Positions 28,201 to 36,311 of a stretch of DNA of 64,000 bases are shown here, piece after piece. A program made the translations under genes and the position numbers. Below the pieces are notes generated by a model. It saw only the letters and a program-made list of their open reading frames with translations, searched no databases and was not told the DNA's origin. Positions within the stretch are counted from its first letter, which is position 1. Each line of letters opens with the position of its first letter. This DNA is from Streptococcus mitis (lineage in GTDB: Bacteria > Bacillota > Bacilli > Lactobacillales > Streptococcaceae): the NCBI RefSeq assembly GCF_002005545.1, contig NZ_LBMT01000001.1, forward strand, positions 1,572,301-1,636,300. The letters are read 5' to 3'.

Positions 28201-29391
28201 TTCCTCAGCCTTGGCCTTGGCAATTTCGATAGCATCGTCAATCGCTTTTTTACGTTTTTCAAACTCGGCATCAAACGCACGGTCAGCGTTGGCAATCGCA
28301 CGCTCCAGCATAATATCAAATTGTGTTTCTTGCTTGTCCAAGATTGCGTTTGCTACTGCTGATACTCCGCCACCATTCCCTCCTGATTTCACTTTGTCAT
28401 CAAAGGTAATGGTTAGATAGGCTCCCTGTCCATTGTTTGCTAAACAGTCATATTCATAGGCAATTGCTTTCTTATAAATGTCCACATTGTGCTTATAACT
28501 TTTCAGGTTGACTGTATCTCCCATGTGAACAGTTTGCCCATCAAGTTCATAGGCTTCAATCTTGATGGCATCTGTAGCCTTATCTATGTGTTCGTTAGTG
28601 AATTTAGCACTAGCCCACTTTGTCAACTCCTCAACGGTTTGAATGTTGTTATTTGTATAACTTCTTTCGTTGATGTAAGGGTAAGTGCCAATCAATGGGC
28701 TATCAACCGTTATGGCAATTGTTGTGTCTTCCTTAGCTCCCTCTGCCTTAAATGTAGACTTAGCATGGATCCGAGTAACAACATTTTGTGAGTTTTTGGT
28801 TCGTTGATAGGATTTAAGGTTTTTGTGAGTAGAGATGATAACACCTCTGTCCTCTCCTCGATTTCGCTTGATTGAAATAGCGAAATTATCCCGAACCAAC
28901 TCTCCTTCCCACGTTCCCACGATTGAGTGAGCGCCATCCATCAACACGCTGTAGAGTGTTTCTACTTCTTTTGTGTTGATGGTTCTCCTGTCTGTGATAT
29001 CACTGGTAAATGAAAAATCATTGATAGGAGACTTAGCAACCTGTACCAATTGAGAAAGAGCCTGCCAACAACTCTGCTTGTTGACAGATAGAGGGTTGAT
29101 AGACCGCTGCATGACGTCATCAGTGATGTGGTAAGCAGTGATTTCTAAATGATCATCATTCTCTACTGGTTTCTTGATACGGAACAACTGAGGGCCAATC
29201 ACAGGAGCTGGAGCCTTTATCAACATATCTTCACGGAAAAGTTGATAAATCTCAGAGTCAGTAATAGGGTAGCGAAGAGTGAGGGTAAAATCCCCGTTCA
29301 TTTGCTCTTTGATGATAGCTGAGGTCGCTTCATGCAGTGGAATACCGTTCCATTTAACGTTACGAGTATCACTTTCAAGCAAATATAGCAT
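25210..29391 (-). CDS. Phage tail-tip / antireceptor protein with peptidase S74 chaperone
   Basis: This 1393-residue protein is the likely host-recognition protein. Residues about 1-370 look like the prophage tail endopeptidase-type N-terminal hub (MLYLLESDTRNVKWNGIPL). A long coiled coil follows (about 370-520). Two jelly-roll carbohydrate-binding-like segments lie at about 530-700 and 880-1030, each starting with a SRNYxxDxDFxxG-type motif. A shaft follows, and then a C-terminal S74 intramolecular chaperone (SDRRLKSNI, GIMAQDVQKYAPDAF) that trimerises the fibre and cleaves itself off. I use the ATG at 29391, which shares the TAATG overlap with the upstream gene. Confidence 0.9.
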   Translation of the reverse strand: MLYLLESDTRNVKWNGIPLHEATSAIIKEQMNGDFTLTLRYPITDSEIYQLFREDMLIKAPAPVIGPQLFRIKKPVENDDHLEITAYHITDDVMQRSINPLSVNKQSCWQALSQLVQVAKSPINDFSFTSDITDRRTINTKEVETLYSVLMDGAHSIVGTWEGELVRDNFAISIKRNRGEDRGVIISTHKNLKSYQRTKNSQNVVTRIHAKSTFKAEGAKEDTTIAITVDSPLIGTYPYINERSYTNNNIQTVEELTKWASAKFTNEHIDKATDAIKIEAYELDGQTVHMGDTVNLKSYKHNVDIYKKAIAYEYDCLANNGQGAYLTITFDDKVKSGGNGGGVSAVANAILDKQETQFDIMLERAIANADRAFDAEFEKRKKAIDDAIEIAKAKAEEVKQELSDTIDQRFDSFDNASIQEARRKAEEALKKAGASSSLAQEAKQIGLDSIARLEAFKSQATSAQTALSGDLDALKQTVTSEVNQASEYRRTTTEALSRMTGQMKGFATKSEVAQGIDGLTQTFAKMKVGSRNYAEDYDFSRGLWNYSQGDNSPQDWTISNGEYNVKGTTKTWKQMQIYSKEGSIASGKSSTALLELELGETYTLSFQAMCHSGNPSVWVSLRANRTAPSNPEIMYGNFNLTSSWQTYQVTIPALTKPDNFDFWRIILGYNEIGHVAFRKVELTRSSTRIDAGPAPEDGKTDLIAAKSTFEKTAEGLSSKLATVETYVSQDGQRQEALQRYTREESARQATAVRELVAKDYVGKATYQETVRAIENKFEAITNPQNGSIATQIANYKTAVDGRFADITSLIAGKASQTDFQKVKETSQLYERIIGSTENDISNKVARMAMTSQLFQVEVAKNVGDSRNYVKNADFRGGSKNWRETNVSGLNFNYEHSSQNRNKSGVHIYGTSINARYFGLQQTFKIELKKSDKITLSFLVSKDGLSTFSGLDIGLHYRKDGAIKSQAWREIPNSEITASAYKKLNFNYELPVDIDEINLMFYGNPGKSINLYISEIKLETGSNATPFTLAPEDTDEAVRTVQNQLAGSWAVQNINSAGDLISGLNLGVNGHNRLDGKLTHITGETLIDKAVIKSAMVDKLKTANFEAGSVTTTILDAEAVTAEKLKVDNALIRKITANEAFIDQLTSKRIFATKIESVISSSTVLEGYKGWIGGFQLGTHDSGYGRWITGRNHFSVGMGDGTGGDGRTALWVNWGNNWNEPGYYAWFVKNNGKMYCYNTAEFWKTPIIHGDLKVTGRIHYDGGVWIYSGEYEKIGRSSKDYFYLEKASGARDWFPAWNDTSDRRLKSNIQESNVSGIDIINRLKTYSYRKEFNNEVEDISCGIMAQDVQKYAPDAFREGPDGIYTYNTFALVPYLIKAIQELNQKIEKMEKTIA

Positions 29392-30113
29392 TATGCCCAC
29401 CCCCAAACTGTCTCAATCGTCATGGAACTGATACCAGCACCTAAGACAATCCCAACATCTTGTTTTTTGATTGGGTCAATCGTGATAAAATCCCCTGTCC
29501 ACTTAATTCTAGAACCTGTTCCGTCCAAGAAACTAGGGTTGTTAGGGTTATTTACCATGATAGCTCTTCCAGACAGTCTTTCTAAGCGGATAACCTGTCT
29601 GTCCACTGTGAAACTAACCTCAGTCGTACTTTGACCAGTTAAGGTAATTGTCGGAAAAGCCAAAGCAGAGCCTTTGGTTCTTAAAGTGCCACTTCTTGAA
29701 AAGGTCTGATTGTCCGTGACTTTGAAAAATTTTGTAGGGTGACACTCAAATGTGACTTTGAGCGCATAGTACCCTGTACGATTTCTAGTAGTCTCGGAAA
29801 TCTTTACCTTGTAACACCACATCTTAGTGGTCTTGACACGTTCGCTTTCAAGCCAAAAGTTTTCCCTAGCAAAAAGAGCCAGAAAACGGTTCAAGTCCTC
29901 CTCTTTTGGCTTGACTAAGTGAAGCGTGTAGGATTTCTCAACCATCCCTCTATGATGATTGGTTTGTAGGATGGCTCCACTAATCCCGTCATGCTCCCAT
30001 AGTTTTGTCTTACTATTAGCAATTACGATGGATGGCGCTTCCTCTACAATGACATCAAAAGGAAAAGAGGAGGTTGCTACACCATCAATCACCAATTCAT
30101 TATGTTTAATCAT
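29391..30113 (-). CDS. Distal tail protein (Dit family)
   Basis: This 240-residue phage tail protein has the Dit/siphovirus tail component N-terminus: an SSFPFDVIVEEAPSI belt and the PFxREFWLESERVK-like strand, followed by the second, galectin-like half. Dit hexamers join the tail tube to the baseplate or tip. The gene is coupled at both ends (ATGA with the tape measure gene, TAATG with the tail-tip gene), in the standard siphovirus order. Confidence 0.88.
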   Translation of the reverse strand: MIKHNELVIDGVATSSFPFDVIVEEAPSIVIANSKTKLWEHDGISGAILQTNHHRGMVEKSYTLHLVKPKEEDLNRFLALFARENFWLESERVKTTKMWCYKVKISETTRNRTGYYALKVTFECHPTKFFKVTDNQTFSRSGTLRTKGSALAFPTITLTGQSTTEVSFTVDRQVIRLERLSGRAIMVNNPNNPSFLDGTGSRIKWTGDFITIDPIKKQDVGIVLGAGISSMTIETVWGWA

Positions 30114-33100
30114 GCGATTCCTCCTCTAAGTTGTGTTTTCCGTTGCAGTTCGTCCGCAATCTTTTGAGCGACAACGTCAGCAATGCGATTGATATCCATC
30201 TCTTCACTGATGTTGTTTCCGCTAATACTGACATTGATAACAGGAGACAGACCTCCCATTGTTTGAGCGATTCCACGACCGATAGCTCCCAAGGTTCTTT
30301 CGTTCAGTGGTAAGACAGCTTCGTTTCCAGCCTCTCCACCAACCATCAGGCTATTTCCGTTTGAACCGAAAACAGTCGGCTTGGTCAAGATACCGCCCTT
30401 GGCATACCATTCTACGCCAATGCTTGGCAACCCGTTACTCAACCAGTCAACTGGATTAAGAGAACCGCTAATACTAAAGTGTGGTAGAGGGATATGAGGC
30501 CATCTAAATTCAAAGTTAAAGAATCCCTTAATAGCTTCAATTGCACTACCAACTAAATCCTTAGCCCCGTTAATAGCATTGCCGATTGTATCTTTAATGC
30601 CATTCCAGACACTACTTGCGGTTGACTTGATACCATTCCAGATGTTGCTAATCGTATCTCTGATACCGTTAAAGACACTTGAGACTGAGCTTGAAATACC
30701 ATCAAATATTCCTGAAAGAGTGGACTTGATGCCGTTCCAAACAGTTGAAGCAACCGTTGAGATAGTGTTCCAGATGTTAGACAATACCTGCGCTATGCCA
30801 TTAAAGATAGTCCCGATAACACTTGCAATCCCATTCCAGATTGTTTCTCCAACACTCTTGATGGTTTCCCAAGCGCCTGACCAGTCACCAGTAAGGATCT
30901 GCATCACTGCCTTGATAATACCCAAAACAACGTTGATAGCTGTTTCAACTACCGTTTTAATCACTTCCCAAACTGTAGACGTAATAATCTGAATGGTGTT
31001 CCATCCTCCTTCTATAAGTGGACCTAGAACAGTCATAGCAGCGCTAATGATAGCGGAAATGCCAGTCCAGACTGCGTCCGTAATAGAACGGATTAGCTCT
31101 TGGTTTTCAGTCCACCATGTTACAGCGGTGCCAAAAATACTCATGATGAAGTTTGAAATTTCACCTACAACAGTATTGATGACAGATGAAATAGCCTCCC
31201 ACACAGCTGTGACAGCGTTGCGGAATCCTTCATTCGTTTCCCATAAGTATTTTAAAATGACAACGACCGCTGCCACTGCTGCCGCTATTGCGGCTGCTGT
31301 CCCAATGATTGGTAATGCGGTAATTATCATTTCTCCAATAGATATTTTTAAAAGCTCCGCAAGGGCTTGCAGGGATAAGAATATCGGTGCTAAAACCCCT
31401 ACAGCGGTAACAACTGTCCCTAGAATGACAACAAATTCTTTAATCGGACCAGGTAACCCACTGAACAATTCAGCCACTTGTTTGACAATATTTCCCAGCA
31501 TTTCAAATACTGGTGCCAATACTTCAGCAATTGAAGCACCGAGTTCAGACATAGCCAAAGTAACTGAATTTTGAGCCGTCTGGAATTTATCGATTGGGTC
31601 CAAGGTAGCTTCATAGGTGTTTGAAACTAAACCAGCAGATTCTTGAGCTGTTTTCCCTAAATCTTCAAAACTTAACGCTCCACGTTTGATAGCATCAACC
31701 ATTTGTGGCGCTTTTTTAGCTCCAAAAATCTCCATAGCAATACTTAACGCTTCTGTCTCGCTCTGGCTATTTTTGATGGAGTCTATTGTTTCTTTGAGAC
31801 CCTCGTTCATGCTCTTGCCTTGTTTGGCATACACTCCTGCTGCTTTCGTCAAGCCTGATAAAGCAGCAGACGAATCGACACCATGTTGCTCTAACTGACC
31901 AACAAGTGTAACAGCTTCTTCAAAACTAAGTCCCAACAATTTGATTTGAGGAGCACCATCTGTTGCTTTCTTCATCAAGTCATCGACTGAAACACCTGTA
32001 GCCTGAGCAACGAACGTAGTTGAATCTAAAACTTTTGATAAATCATCAACAGTCATTCCGTACGCTTCTAATGCCTGTTTCGACTGAATAGTCGAATTTG
32101 TGACATCAGAACCGTTAATTTCCGAGAATTTGATAATATCCTCTGAGGCACCCTTGAGTGCTTCGCCTGTAAGTTGAAATTGAGTGTTAACTTCTCCAAC
32201 CGCATTCCCTACTGTTGAGAAATCTGTTGGTAACGATGTAGCGATTTCGTTTGCAACATCCTGCATACCTTGCAGAGCTTCTCCTCCAGCGCCTGTTTTA
32301 GTAACAATGATGTCCATCCCTTCGTCTACTTGACGAAAGGCTTCCAGAGCACTTTTCCCAAAGTCAACTAGTTTTTGACTAATATCAGATAGCTTCTCAG
32401 AAAATTGGTTTAGTAACTCAGCCTTTAAGAGGCTGTTAGTCTCGCTGAGGCTATCTCCAGCTTGTTTCCCACTGCTGGCTAATTTTTCCATTTCCTGACC
32501 AAGATTAGCGTAAGCAGTCTTAGCTTGATTCAGCTCCGCTTCCATCTTGTTAGCTTCGGCTGAATTTTCACCATATTCTTTTTTAGTGATTTCTAATTGC
32601 TTCTCAAGGTTTTCGATTTGGCGAGCGACGATTTCAGATTGTGCACCAATCTTCTTTTCGGCTAATGCTAACTTGTCTGCTTCGCTAGAGTTGGCACCCA
32701 TCTGGCTTTCTTGTAGCTTAAACGAACTAACGACTTTTTCAGATTCGCTGGCAAGTAGTTTTTGCTCATTCTGCAATTCTTTCAGTTGGGTTTGATTGCT
32801 ATTAGCTGTACTACCAAGTTTTCCTAGTTCCTGATTAAGATTAGCGTAAGCGGTCTTAGCTTGATTCAGCTCCGCTTCCATCTTGTTAGCTTCGGCTGAG
32901 TTTTCACCATATTCTTTTTTAGTGATTTCTAACTGCTTCTCAAGGTTTTCGATTTGGCGAGCTACAATTTCAGACTGTTCACCAATCTTCTTTTCGGCTA
33001 ATGCTAACTTGTCTGCTTCGCTAGAGTTGGCACCCATCTGGCTTTCTTGTAGCTTAAACGAACTAACGACTTTTTCAGATTCGCTGGCAAGTAGTTTTTG

Positions 33101-33532
33101 CTCATTCTGCAATTCTTTCAGTTGGGTTTGGTTGTTTTTTGTTGCATCGCCATTCCCTTCAAGAGTTTTAGTGACACTAGCTAGCTTTCCCTCATATCCT
33201 TTTAGGACATTTTGAGTCACTTCTACTTCACGCTGGAAAGCACGATACTGTTCGGGACCAATATTCCCCTTTTTAAATTCCTCGTCTACTTTGGATTGTG
33301 CTTGTCTTAAAGCCTCTAGTTTGTCTCTGGTTATACCTACCTGTTTCTCTAAGACTTCTTGTTTTTGGGTTAGTAAAGTAACGTTACCAGTATCAAACTT
33401 TAAAGCCTTATCGATTTGTTTTAGTTCATTTGTAGCATTTACAGACTCTTTGTTTATACCCTTTAACGCTGTTTGTAAGGGCTGGGTATCGCCATCAATT
33501 TCAATTTTTATCCCTTTGATATTTCCTGCCAT
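30110..33532 (-). CDS. Tape measure protein
   Basis: This 1140-residue protein sets tail length and is ejected with the DNA. Residues 1-370 are coiled coil and contain a near-exact duplication (about residues 132-232 and 244-343, period 112). Residues about 400-720 form the PhageMin_Tail core. A hydrophobic stretch follows at about 740-770 (IGTAAAIAAAVAAVVVILKYL). Residues about 780-1000 are SVWNGIK-type short repeats, and the end is a small globular domain. AGGAGG precedes the ATG. Confidence 0.93.
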   Translation of the reverse strand: MAGNIKGIKIEIDGDTQPLQTALKGINKESVNATNELKQIDKALKFDTGNVTLLTQKQEVLEKQVGITRDKLEALRQAQSKVDEEFKKGNIGPEQYRAFQREVEVTQNVLKGYEGKLASVTKTLEGNGDATKNNQTQLKELQNEQKLLASESEKVVSSFKLQESQMGANSSEADKLALAEKKIGEQSEIVARQIENLEKQLEITKKEYGENSAEANKMEAELNQAKTAYANLNQELGKLGSTANSNQTQLKELQNEQKLLASESEKVVSSFKLQESQMGANSSEADKLALAEKKIGAQSEIVARQIENLEKQLEITKKEYGENSAEANKMEAELNQAKTAYANLGQEMEKLASSGKQAGDSLSETNSLLKAELLNQFSEKLSDISQKLVDFGKSALEAFRQVDEGMDIIVTKTGAGGEALQGMQDVANEIATSLPTDFSTVGNAVGEVNTQFQLTGEALKGASEDIIKFSEINGSDVTNSTIQSKQALEAYGMTVDDLSKVLDSTTFVAQATGVSVDDLMKKATDGAPQIKLLGLSFEEAVTLVGQLEQHGVDSSAALSGLTKAAGVYAKQGKSMNEGLKETIDSIKNSQSETEALSIAMEIFGAKKAPQMVDAIKRGALSFEDLGKTAQESAGLVSNTYEATLDPIDKFQTAQNSVTLAMSELGASIAEVLAPVFEMLGNIVKQVAELFSGLPGPIKEFVVILGTVVTAVGVLAPIFLSLQALAELLKISIGEMIITALPIIGTAAAIAAAVAAVVVILKYLWETNEGFRNAVTAVWEAISSVINTVVGEISNFIMSIFGTAVTWWTENQELIRSITDAVWTGISAIISAAMTVLGPLIEGGWNTIQIITSTVWEVIKTVVETAINVVLGIIKAVMQILTGDWSGAWETIKSVGETIWNGIASVIGTIFNGIAQVLSNIWNTISTVASTVWNGIKSTLSGIFDGISSSVSSVFNGIRDTISNIWNGIKSTASSVWNGIKDTIGNAINGAKDLVGSAIEAIKGFFNFEFRWPHIPLPHFSISGSLNPVDWLSNGLPSIGVEWYAKGGILTKPTVFGSNGNSLMVGGEAGNEAVLPLNERTLGAIGRGIAQTMGGLSPVINVSISGNNISEEMDINRIADVVAQKIADELQRKTQLRGGIA

Positions 33533-33558
33533 ATTTCCTCCTTTCCTTAAAAATAAGG

Positions 33559-33631
33559 AGCGCTGAGAGGATTTCTATGACCAGAACACTAGCCAACTAA
33601 AGGAACTTGTCCTCACAACTCTCTCAGCACT
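33559..33631 (-). other. Long-range hairpin between gpGT and the tape measure gene
   Basis: AGCGCTGAGAG at 33559-33569 can pair with CTCTCAGCACT at 33621-33631 (one GU), enclosing 51 bases with no start codon on minus. No T-tract follows on minus. It may modulate readthrough or mRNA decay between the two genes. Confidence 0.4.
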
Positions 33632-33642
33632 CACTTTTTTCT

Positions 33643-34226
33643 CTAAAATGCATCAAAATCAGCTTGGGTGGCCTTCCGACTACCCGTTTTATTTTCGCTA
33701 CGCAAATTGACATAATCTGTCTGATAATCTAACGCCATCCCAATGGAAATATGCTTGAGATCATCGATAGATAAGCCAGTTTCCTTGCAACAAGATAGAT
33801 AAGATTCTACCGTGAAGGCTTCTTCGCTTGCTGTTTCTGATGTGTCTGTTTCTTTTTTGTTTGCAGCACCGTATTCAACATTTCCATCATTAGTGGACAA
33901 ACTTCGTCAAGAGGAAATTCTTCCATCTCCATGAAGAAATCATCAAACGGTTTAATTTTAGGATTGCCAGATTTAGCAAATACCCAAAATAGACGATAGA
34001 AAAAGGTAATATCGAAATCTTCTAAAAGAGATAAATCGACGCTTTCCGCAACCAAATCATTACCTTTTTCCAATTGATTCAATTGAGCTACCAATTGTTT
34101 ATTTTTCAAAAGTCCCAAAAGGTCCTTGAAAAAATCCTGCCCAAACTCGTTTTTGTAAGCGATTGGAGTATAGGCATTTGTTGCAAGCTCATAGCGCTTA
34201 TTGCTGATTTTAATACTTCGACGCAT
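33643..34226 (-). CDS. Tail assembly chaperone gpGT, made by -1 frameshift
   Basis: Ribosomes that slip back one base at the heptamer A-AAA-AAG (33852-33858) leave the gpG frame. They then read the ORF ending at 33643, producing a fusion of about 194 residues (...VLQTKKETDTSETASEEAFTVESYL...DFDAF). This is the conserved arrangement of tail assembly chaperones just upstream of the tape measure gene. The T part shares the frame 33643-33900, which has no ribosome site of its own. Confidence 0.85.
33807..34226 (-). CDS. Tail assembly chaperone gpG
   Basis: This 139-residue zero-frame product begins MRRSIKISNKRYEL and ends in a lysine/glutamine-rich tail (KKKQTHQKQQAKKPSR) that lies past the frameshift site. 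It binds the tape measure protein and helps recruit tail tube subunits. Its position between the major tail protein and the tape measure gene is diagnostic. Confidence 0.88.
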   Translation of the reverse strand: MRRSIKISNKRYELATNAYTPIAYKNEFGQDFFKDLLGLLKNKQLVAQLNQLEKGNDLVAESVDLSLLEDFDITFFYRLFWVFAKSGNPKIKPFDDFFMEMEEFPLDEVCPLMMEMLNTVLQTKKKQTHQKQQAKKPSR

Positions 34227-34236
34227 TCTTTACTCC

Positions 34237-34818
34237 TTATCCTAGAGATGTTGGCTCATAAACGCTAGTAAACCAAGCGTCATACACTTCTTTCTTGTCT
34301 GCAGACGTAATCGAACGTTTCACTACGCTATCAAGCGGACGTGGTGAAGCTTTGAAGCTAAGTTCACGCTCGTTGACAGTTGTTCCGCTCTTAGTAGCAG
34401 AGCCGTTCGATGGACGACTAGCAGAGCAGTAGTAGAGAACGTAGCGAGTCTTATTTTGATCTCCTGAAAATTCAAACATAATCGCAAACGGTTTAGTTGA
34501 AGCATCGCCTTTTTCAGTCAACACTCCTGTTTGGTCATCCTTGAGTTCTCCCAGAATTTTCGTCGCAAATTCTTCTGTGATATGTGGTACTTTCAATTTC
34601 CCTTCATACCCTTCGTTTGAGTTCATGAAGTGGTAGTCCACATCGTCGGCTGGGATTGCTTTCGATTCTCCTTTTGGTTCTAGCTCCAAGTTCATAGCTC
34701 CAGGGAAACGAAAAATCTTCCCGTAGCTAATGACATTTGTTTCCCCATTGATCGTTTCGATTGGTGCGATATGCACATTTTTCAATCCAAAGGTTACTTT
34801 GTTTTCTGTTTTTGTCAT
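34237..34818 (-). CDS. Major tail (tube) protein
   Basis: This 193-residue protein of the phi13/TP901-type major tail protein family has VTFGLKNVHIAPI near the N-terminus, a GEL-type middle region and FKASPRPLDSVVKRSI near the C-terminus. It polymerises into the tail tube around the tape measure. GGAG precedes the ATG. It sits between the tail terminator and the chaperone genes, as expected. Confidence 0.88.
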   Translation of the reverse strand: MTKTENKVTFGLKNVHIAPIETINGETNVISYGKIFRFPGAMNLELEPKGESKAIPADDVDYHFMNSNEGYEGKLKVPHITEEFATKILGELKDDQTGVLTEKGDASTKPFAIMFEFSGDQNKTRYVLYYCSASRPSNGSATKSGTTVNERELSFKASPRPLDSVVKRSITSADKKEVYDAWFTSVYEPTSLG

Positions 34819-34829
34819 CTTCTTCTCCT

Positions 34830-35153
34830 TTAGTACAAATAAACAGTATAAGGCTTGACAGATAGCCTTTCTGTCGGGATATAGCTTTCTTCTGACACCT
34901 CAAAAACAAGTTGATGTTTAGACAACAAGTCTTCCAAGGCCTCTTCCAAATCTTCGTCTTTACGCTCAAAGATAAGCTCTACAGTCACAGATTTAATCTG
35001 GTATTCCTGTTCGTCATCTGCTCTCTTGATATCTGGATGTGATTCAAAGTAGATAAGGTAAGGTGTTTGAGGAACGTGTCCAGTTTCAAACGCACGATAG
35101 GCTATAGGTAGATTTGCTTGACTTAGAATATCGACAAGGTCAGATAATTTCAT
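34830..35153 (-). CDS. Tail terminator / minor structural protein
   Basis: This 107-residue protein lies immediately upstream of the major tail protein, the usual place of the tail terminator (gpU/Gp17-like) that caps the tail tube. Its alpha/beta composition and small size (TPYLIYFESHPDI, SVTVELIFERKD) fit that family. Assignment is mostly by gene order. Confidence 0.7.
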   Translation of the reverse strand: MKLSDLVDILSQANLPIAYRAFETGHVPQTPYLIYFESHPDIKRADDEQEYQIKSVTVELIFERKDEDLEEALEDLLSKHQLVFEVSEESYIPTERLSVKPYTVYLY

Positions 35154-35509
35154 TTTTGAATAGCCTCCTTAACTTTACGTTCAAAGGAATTGATTAGCTT
35201 TTCTTCTACAGGTTGGATATGAGGGATAGCACGACTTCGACCACCATTCCTTAAAACATGGCCATTTTCAAGTAGGTGTGTCAATTGATAGCCTGTAGCA
35301 TTATGGATCACGTATGAGCCTTTTGCATTTTTCTTGAGACGCCATCCTCTTCCATACTTTCCTTTATTCTTTGGGCTTGTCGCTTTCAAAGTCGCAACAG
35401 CTTCATCACCTAACTCTTGTGCGATAGCGTCAATCTCATCTTCTAACTCACTAGAATATTCGCTCAGTGCTTTAGCGATTTCTGCTGAAAGGTCACCTGT
35501 TAAACTCAT
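35150..35509 (-). CDS. HK97 gp10-type head-tail joining protein
   Basis: This 119-residue protein resembles the HK97 gp10/tail-completion family: helical N-terminus (ALSEYSSELEDEID), a basic middle (SPKNKGKYGRGWRLKKN) and the conserved HLLENGHVLRNGG segment. It helps join head and tail. It is coupled with overlaps to both neighbours. Confidence 0.85.
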   Translation of the reverse strand: MSLTGDLSAEIAKALSEYSSELEDEIDAIAQELGDEAVATLKATSPKNKGKYGRGWRLKKNAKGSYVIHNATGYQLTHLLENGHVLRNGGRSRAIPHIQPVEEKLINSFERKVKEAIQK

Positions 35510-35808
35510 GGCAATTCCTCCATCAAGGTCAGCTCCAGAATTTCTAGACCAATCGGAAATGTCTTGAGAATACGATACCGTTTCCCATTAAATTCCGCTT
35601 CTTCCTCGTTGTTATACTCAAAGCTATGAATATCAAGGATAAGGCTTGGTCTAAGTCCGACCTGGCTAGCCTGATAAAATTCAGAACGAGTAATGGAACG
35701 CTTGCGACACAAAATAGTCAATCGTTTCTCCTCAAATAGAGGCTGGTGCAATTTATCTAGTCCTGTTTTTACCCTTGAGATTAATGTAATCTCATTGTTC
35801 CACGCCAT
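35506..35808 (-). CDS. Head closure / head-tail adaptor protein
   Basis: This 100-residue protein fits the phage head closure family (SPP1 gp16-like): a beta-rich small protein between the connector and gp10-like genes, with KRLTILCRKRSITRSEFYQA and the ending RILKTFPIGLEILELTLMEEL. It closes the DNA-filled head at the connector. Confidence 0.78.
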   Translation of the reverse strand: MAWNNEITLISRVKTGLDKLHQPLFEEKRLTILCRKRSITRSEFYQASQVGLRPSLILDIHSFEYNNEEEAEFNGKRYRILKTFPIGLEILELTLMEELP

Positions 35809-35812
35809 CTTC

Positions 35813-36064
35813 TTACCTCAATTTCAAATTATGCAACCGCCATAAAAGGTGGCGTGGCATGTCCACCCCACCCTCATAGCGAAAGGCTGCATAATCAACT
35901 ACAAACATTTGGTGTTCAGCATTTTCTGATTCAAGCGAAACTCCCAAATTATCTTCCAGTTCAGTCATGACAGCTTCGATGATTTTCTCCAAAGGCTTAT
36001 CACGTAGATTTGTTGCTATACCCAATTTTAGTTTTAGTAATTCTAATAATTGAGCATTGTCCAT
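35813..36064 (-). CDS. Head-tail connector (gp6-like, DNA packaging family)
   Basis: This 83-residue helical protein starts MDNAQLLELLKLKLGI, typical of the gp6-like adaptor that docks on the portal ring and continues the DNA channel (ATNLRDKPLEKIIEAVMTEL, VDYAAFRYEGG). It sits at the head/tail gene boundary. Confidence 0.82.
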   Translation of the reverse strand: MDNAQLLELLKLKLGIATNLRDKPLEKIIEAVMTELEDNLGVSLESENAEHQMFVVDYAAFRYEGGVDMPRHLLWRLHNLKLR

Positions 36065-36066
36065 AA

Positions 36067-36300
36067 CTACTCCTCATCTTCCTCTTCGGGTTCTTGAGTT
36101 TCTGCTTCTCCTTCGGAAATATCGTCATCATCGATTTTAGTCAAGAAAATAGATCCTGCACTATTTGACCCGTCTAACAACTCTTGAATGAAGGCCTTGC
36201 TACTTCTATATCCTGTTCGGGGATAAATGTCCCCGATTTGGTATTCATATTGTTGAGGGTCTCTCAAATCCTTAAAAGGACGGATTACTTGATAAGCCAT
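36067..36300 (-). CDS. Small phage head-region protein with acidic tail
   Basis: This 77-residue protein has a compact N-terminal part (AYQVIRPFKDLRDP...GDIYPRTGY) and an extremely acidic C-terminus (ISEGEAETQEPEEEDEE). It lies just after the capsid gene. Function is unknown; head-fibre or connector accessory proteins are common here. I start at the ATG at 36300 rather than the TTG one codon before. Confidence 0.72.
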   Translation of the reverse strand: MAYQVIRPFKDLRDPQQYEYQIGDIYPRTGYRSSKAFIQELLDGSNSAGSIFLTKIDDDDISEGEAETQEPEEEDEE

Positions 36301-36311
36301 CAACTGCCTCC

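Noticed and set aside
30579-31574. Long plus-strand open frames (137 and 193 codons) opposite the tape measure gene
   Set aside because: They are low-complexity shadows of the SVWNGIK-type repeats; no start signals, and the minus gene explains the region.
32547-33215. Two similar long plus-strand ORFs (82 and 110 codons) that look like duplicated genes
   Set aside because: They are mirror frames of the duplicated coiled coil of the tape measure gene on minus, without ribosome sites.
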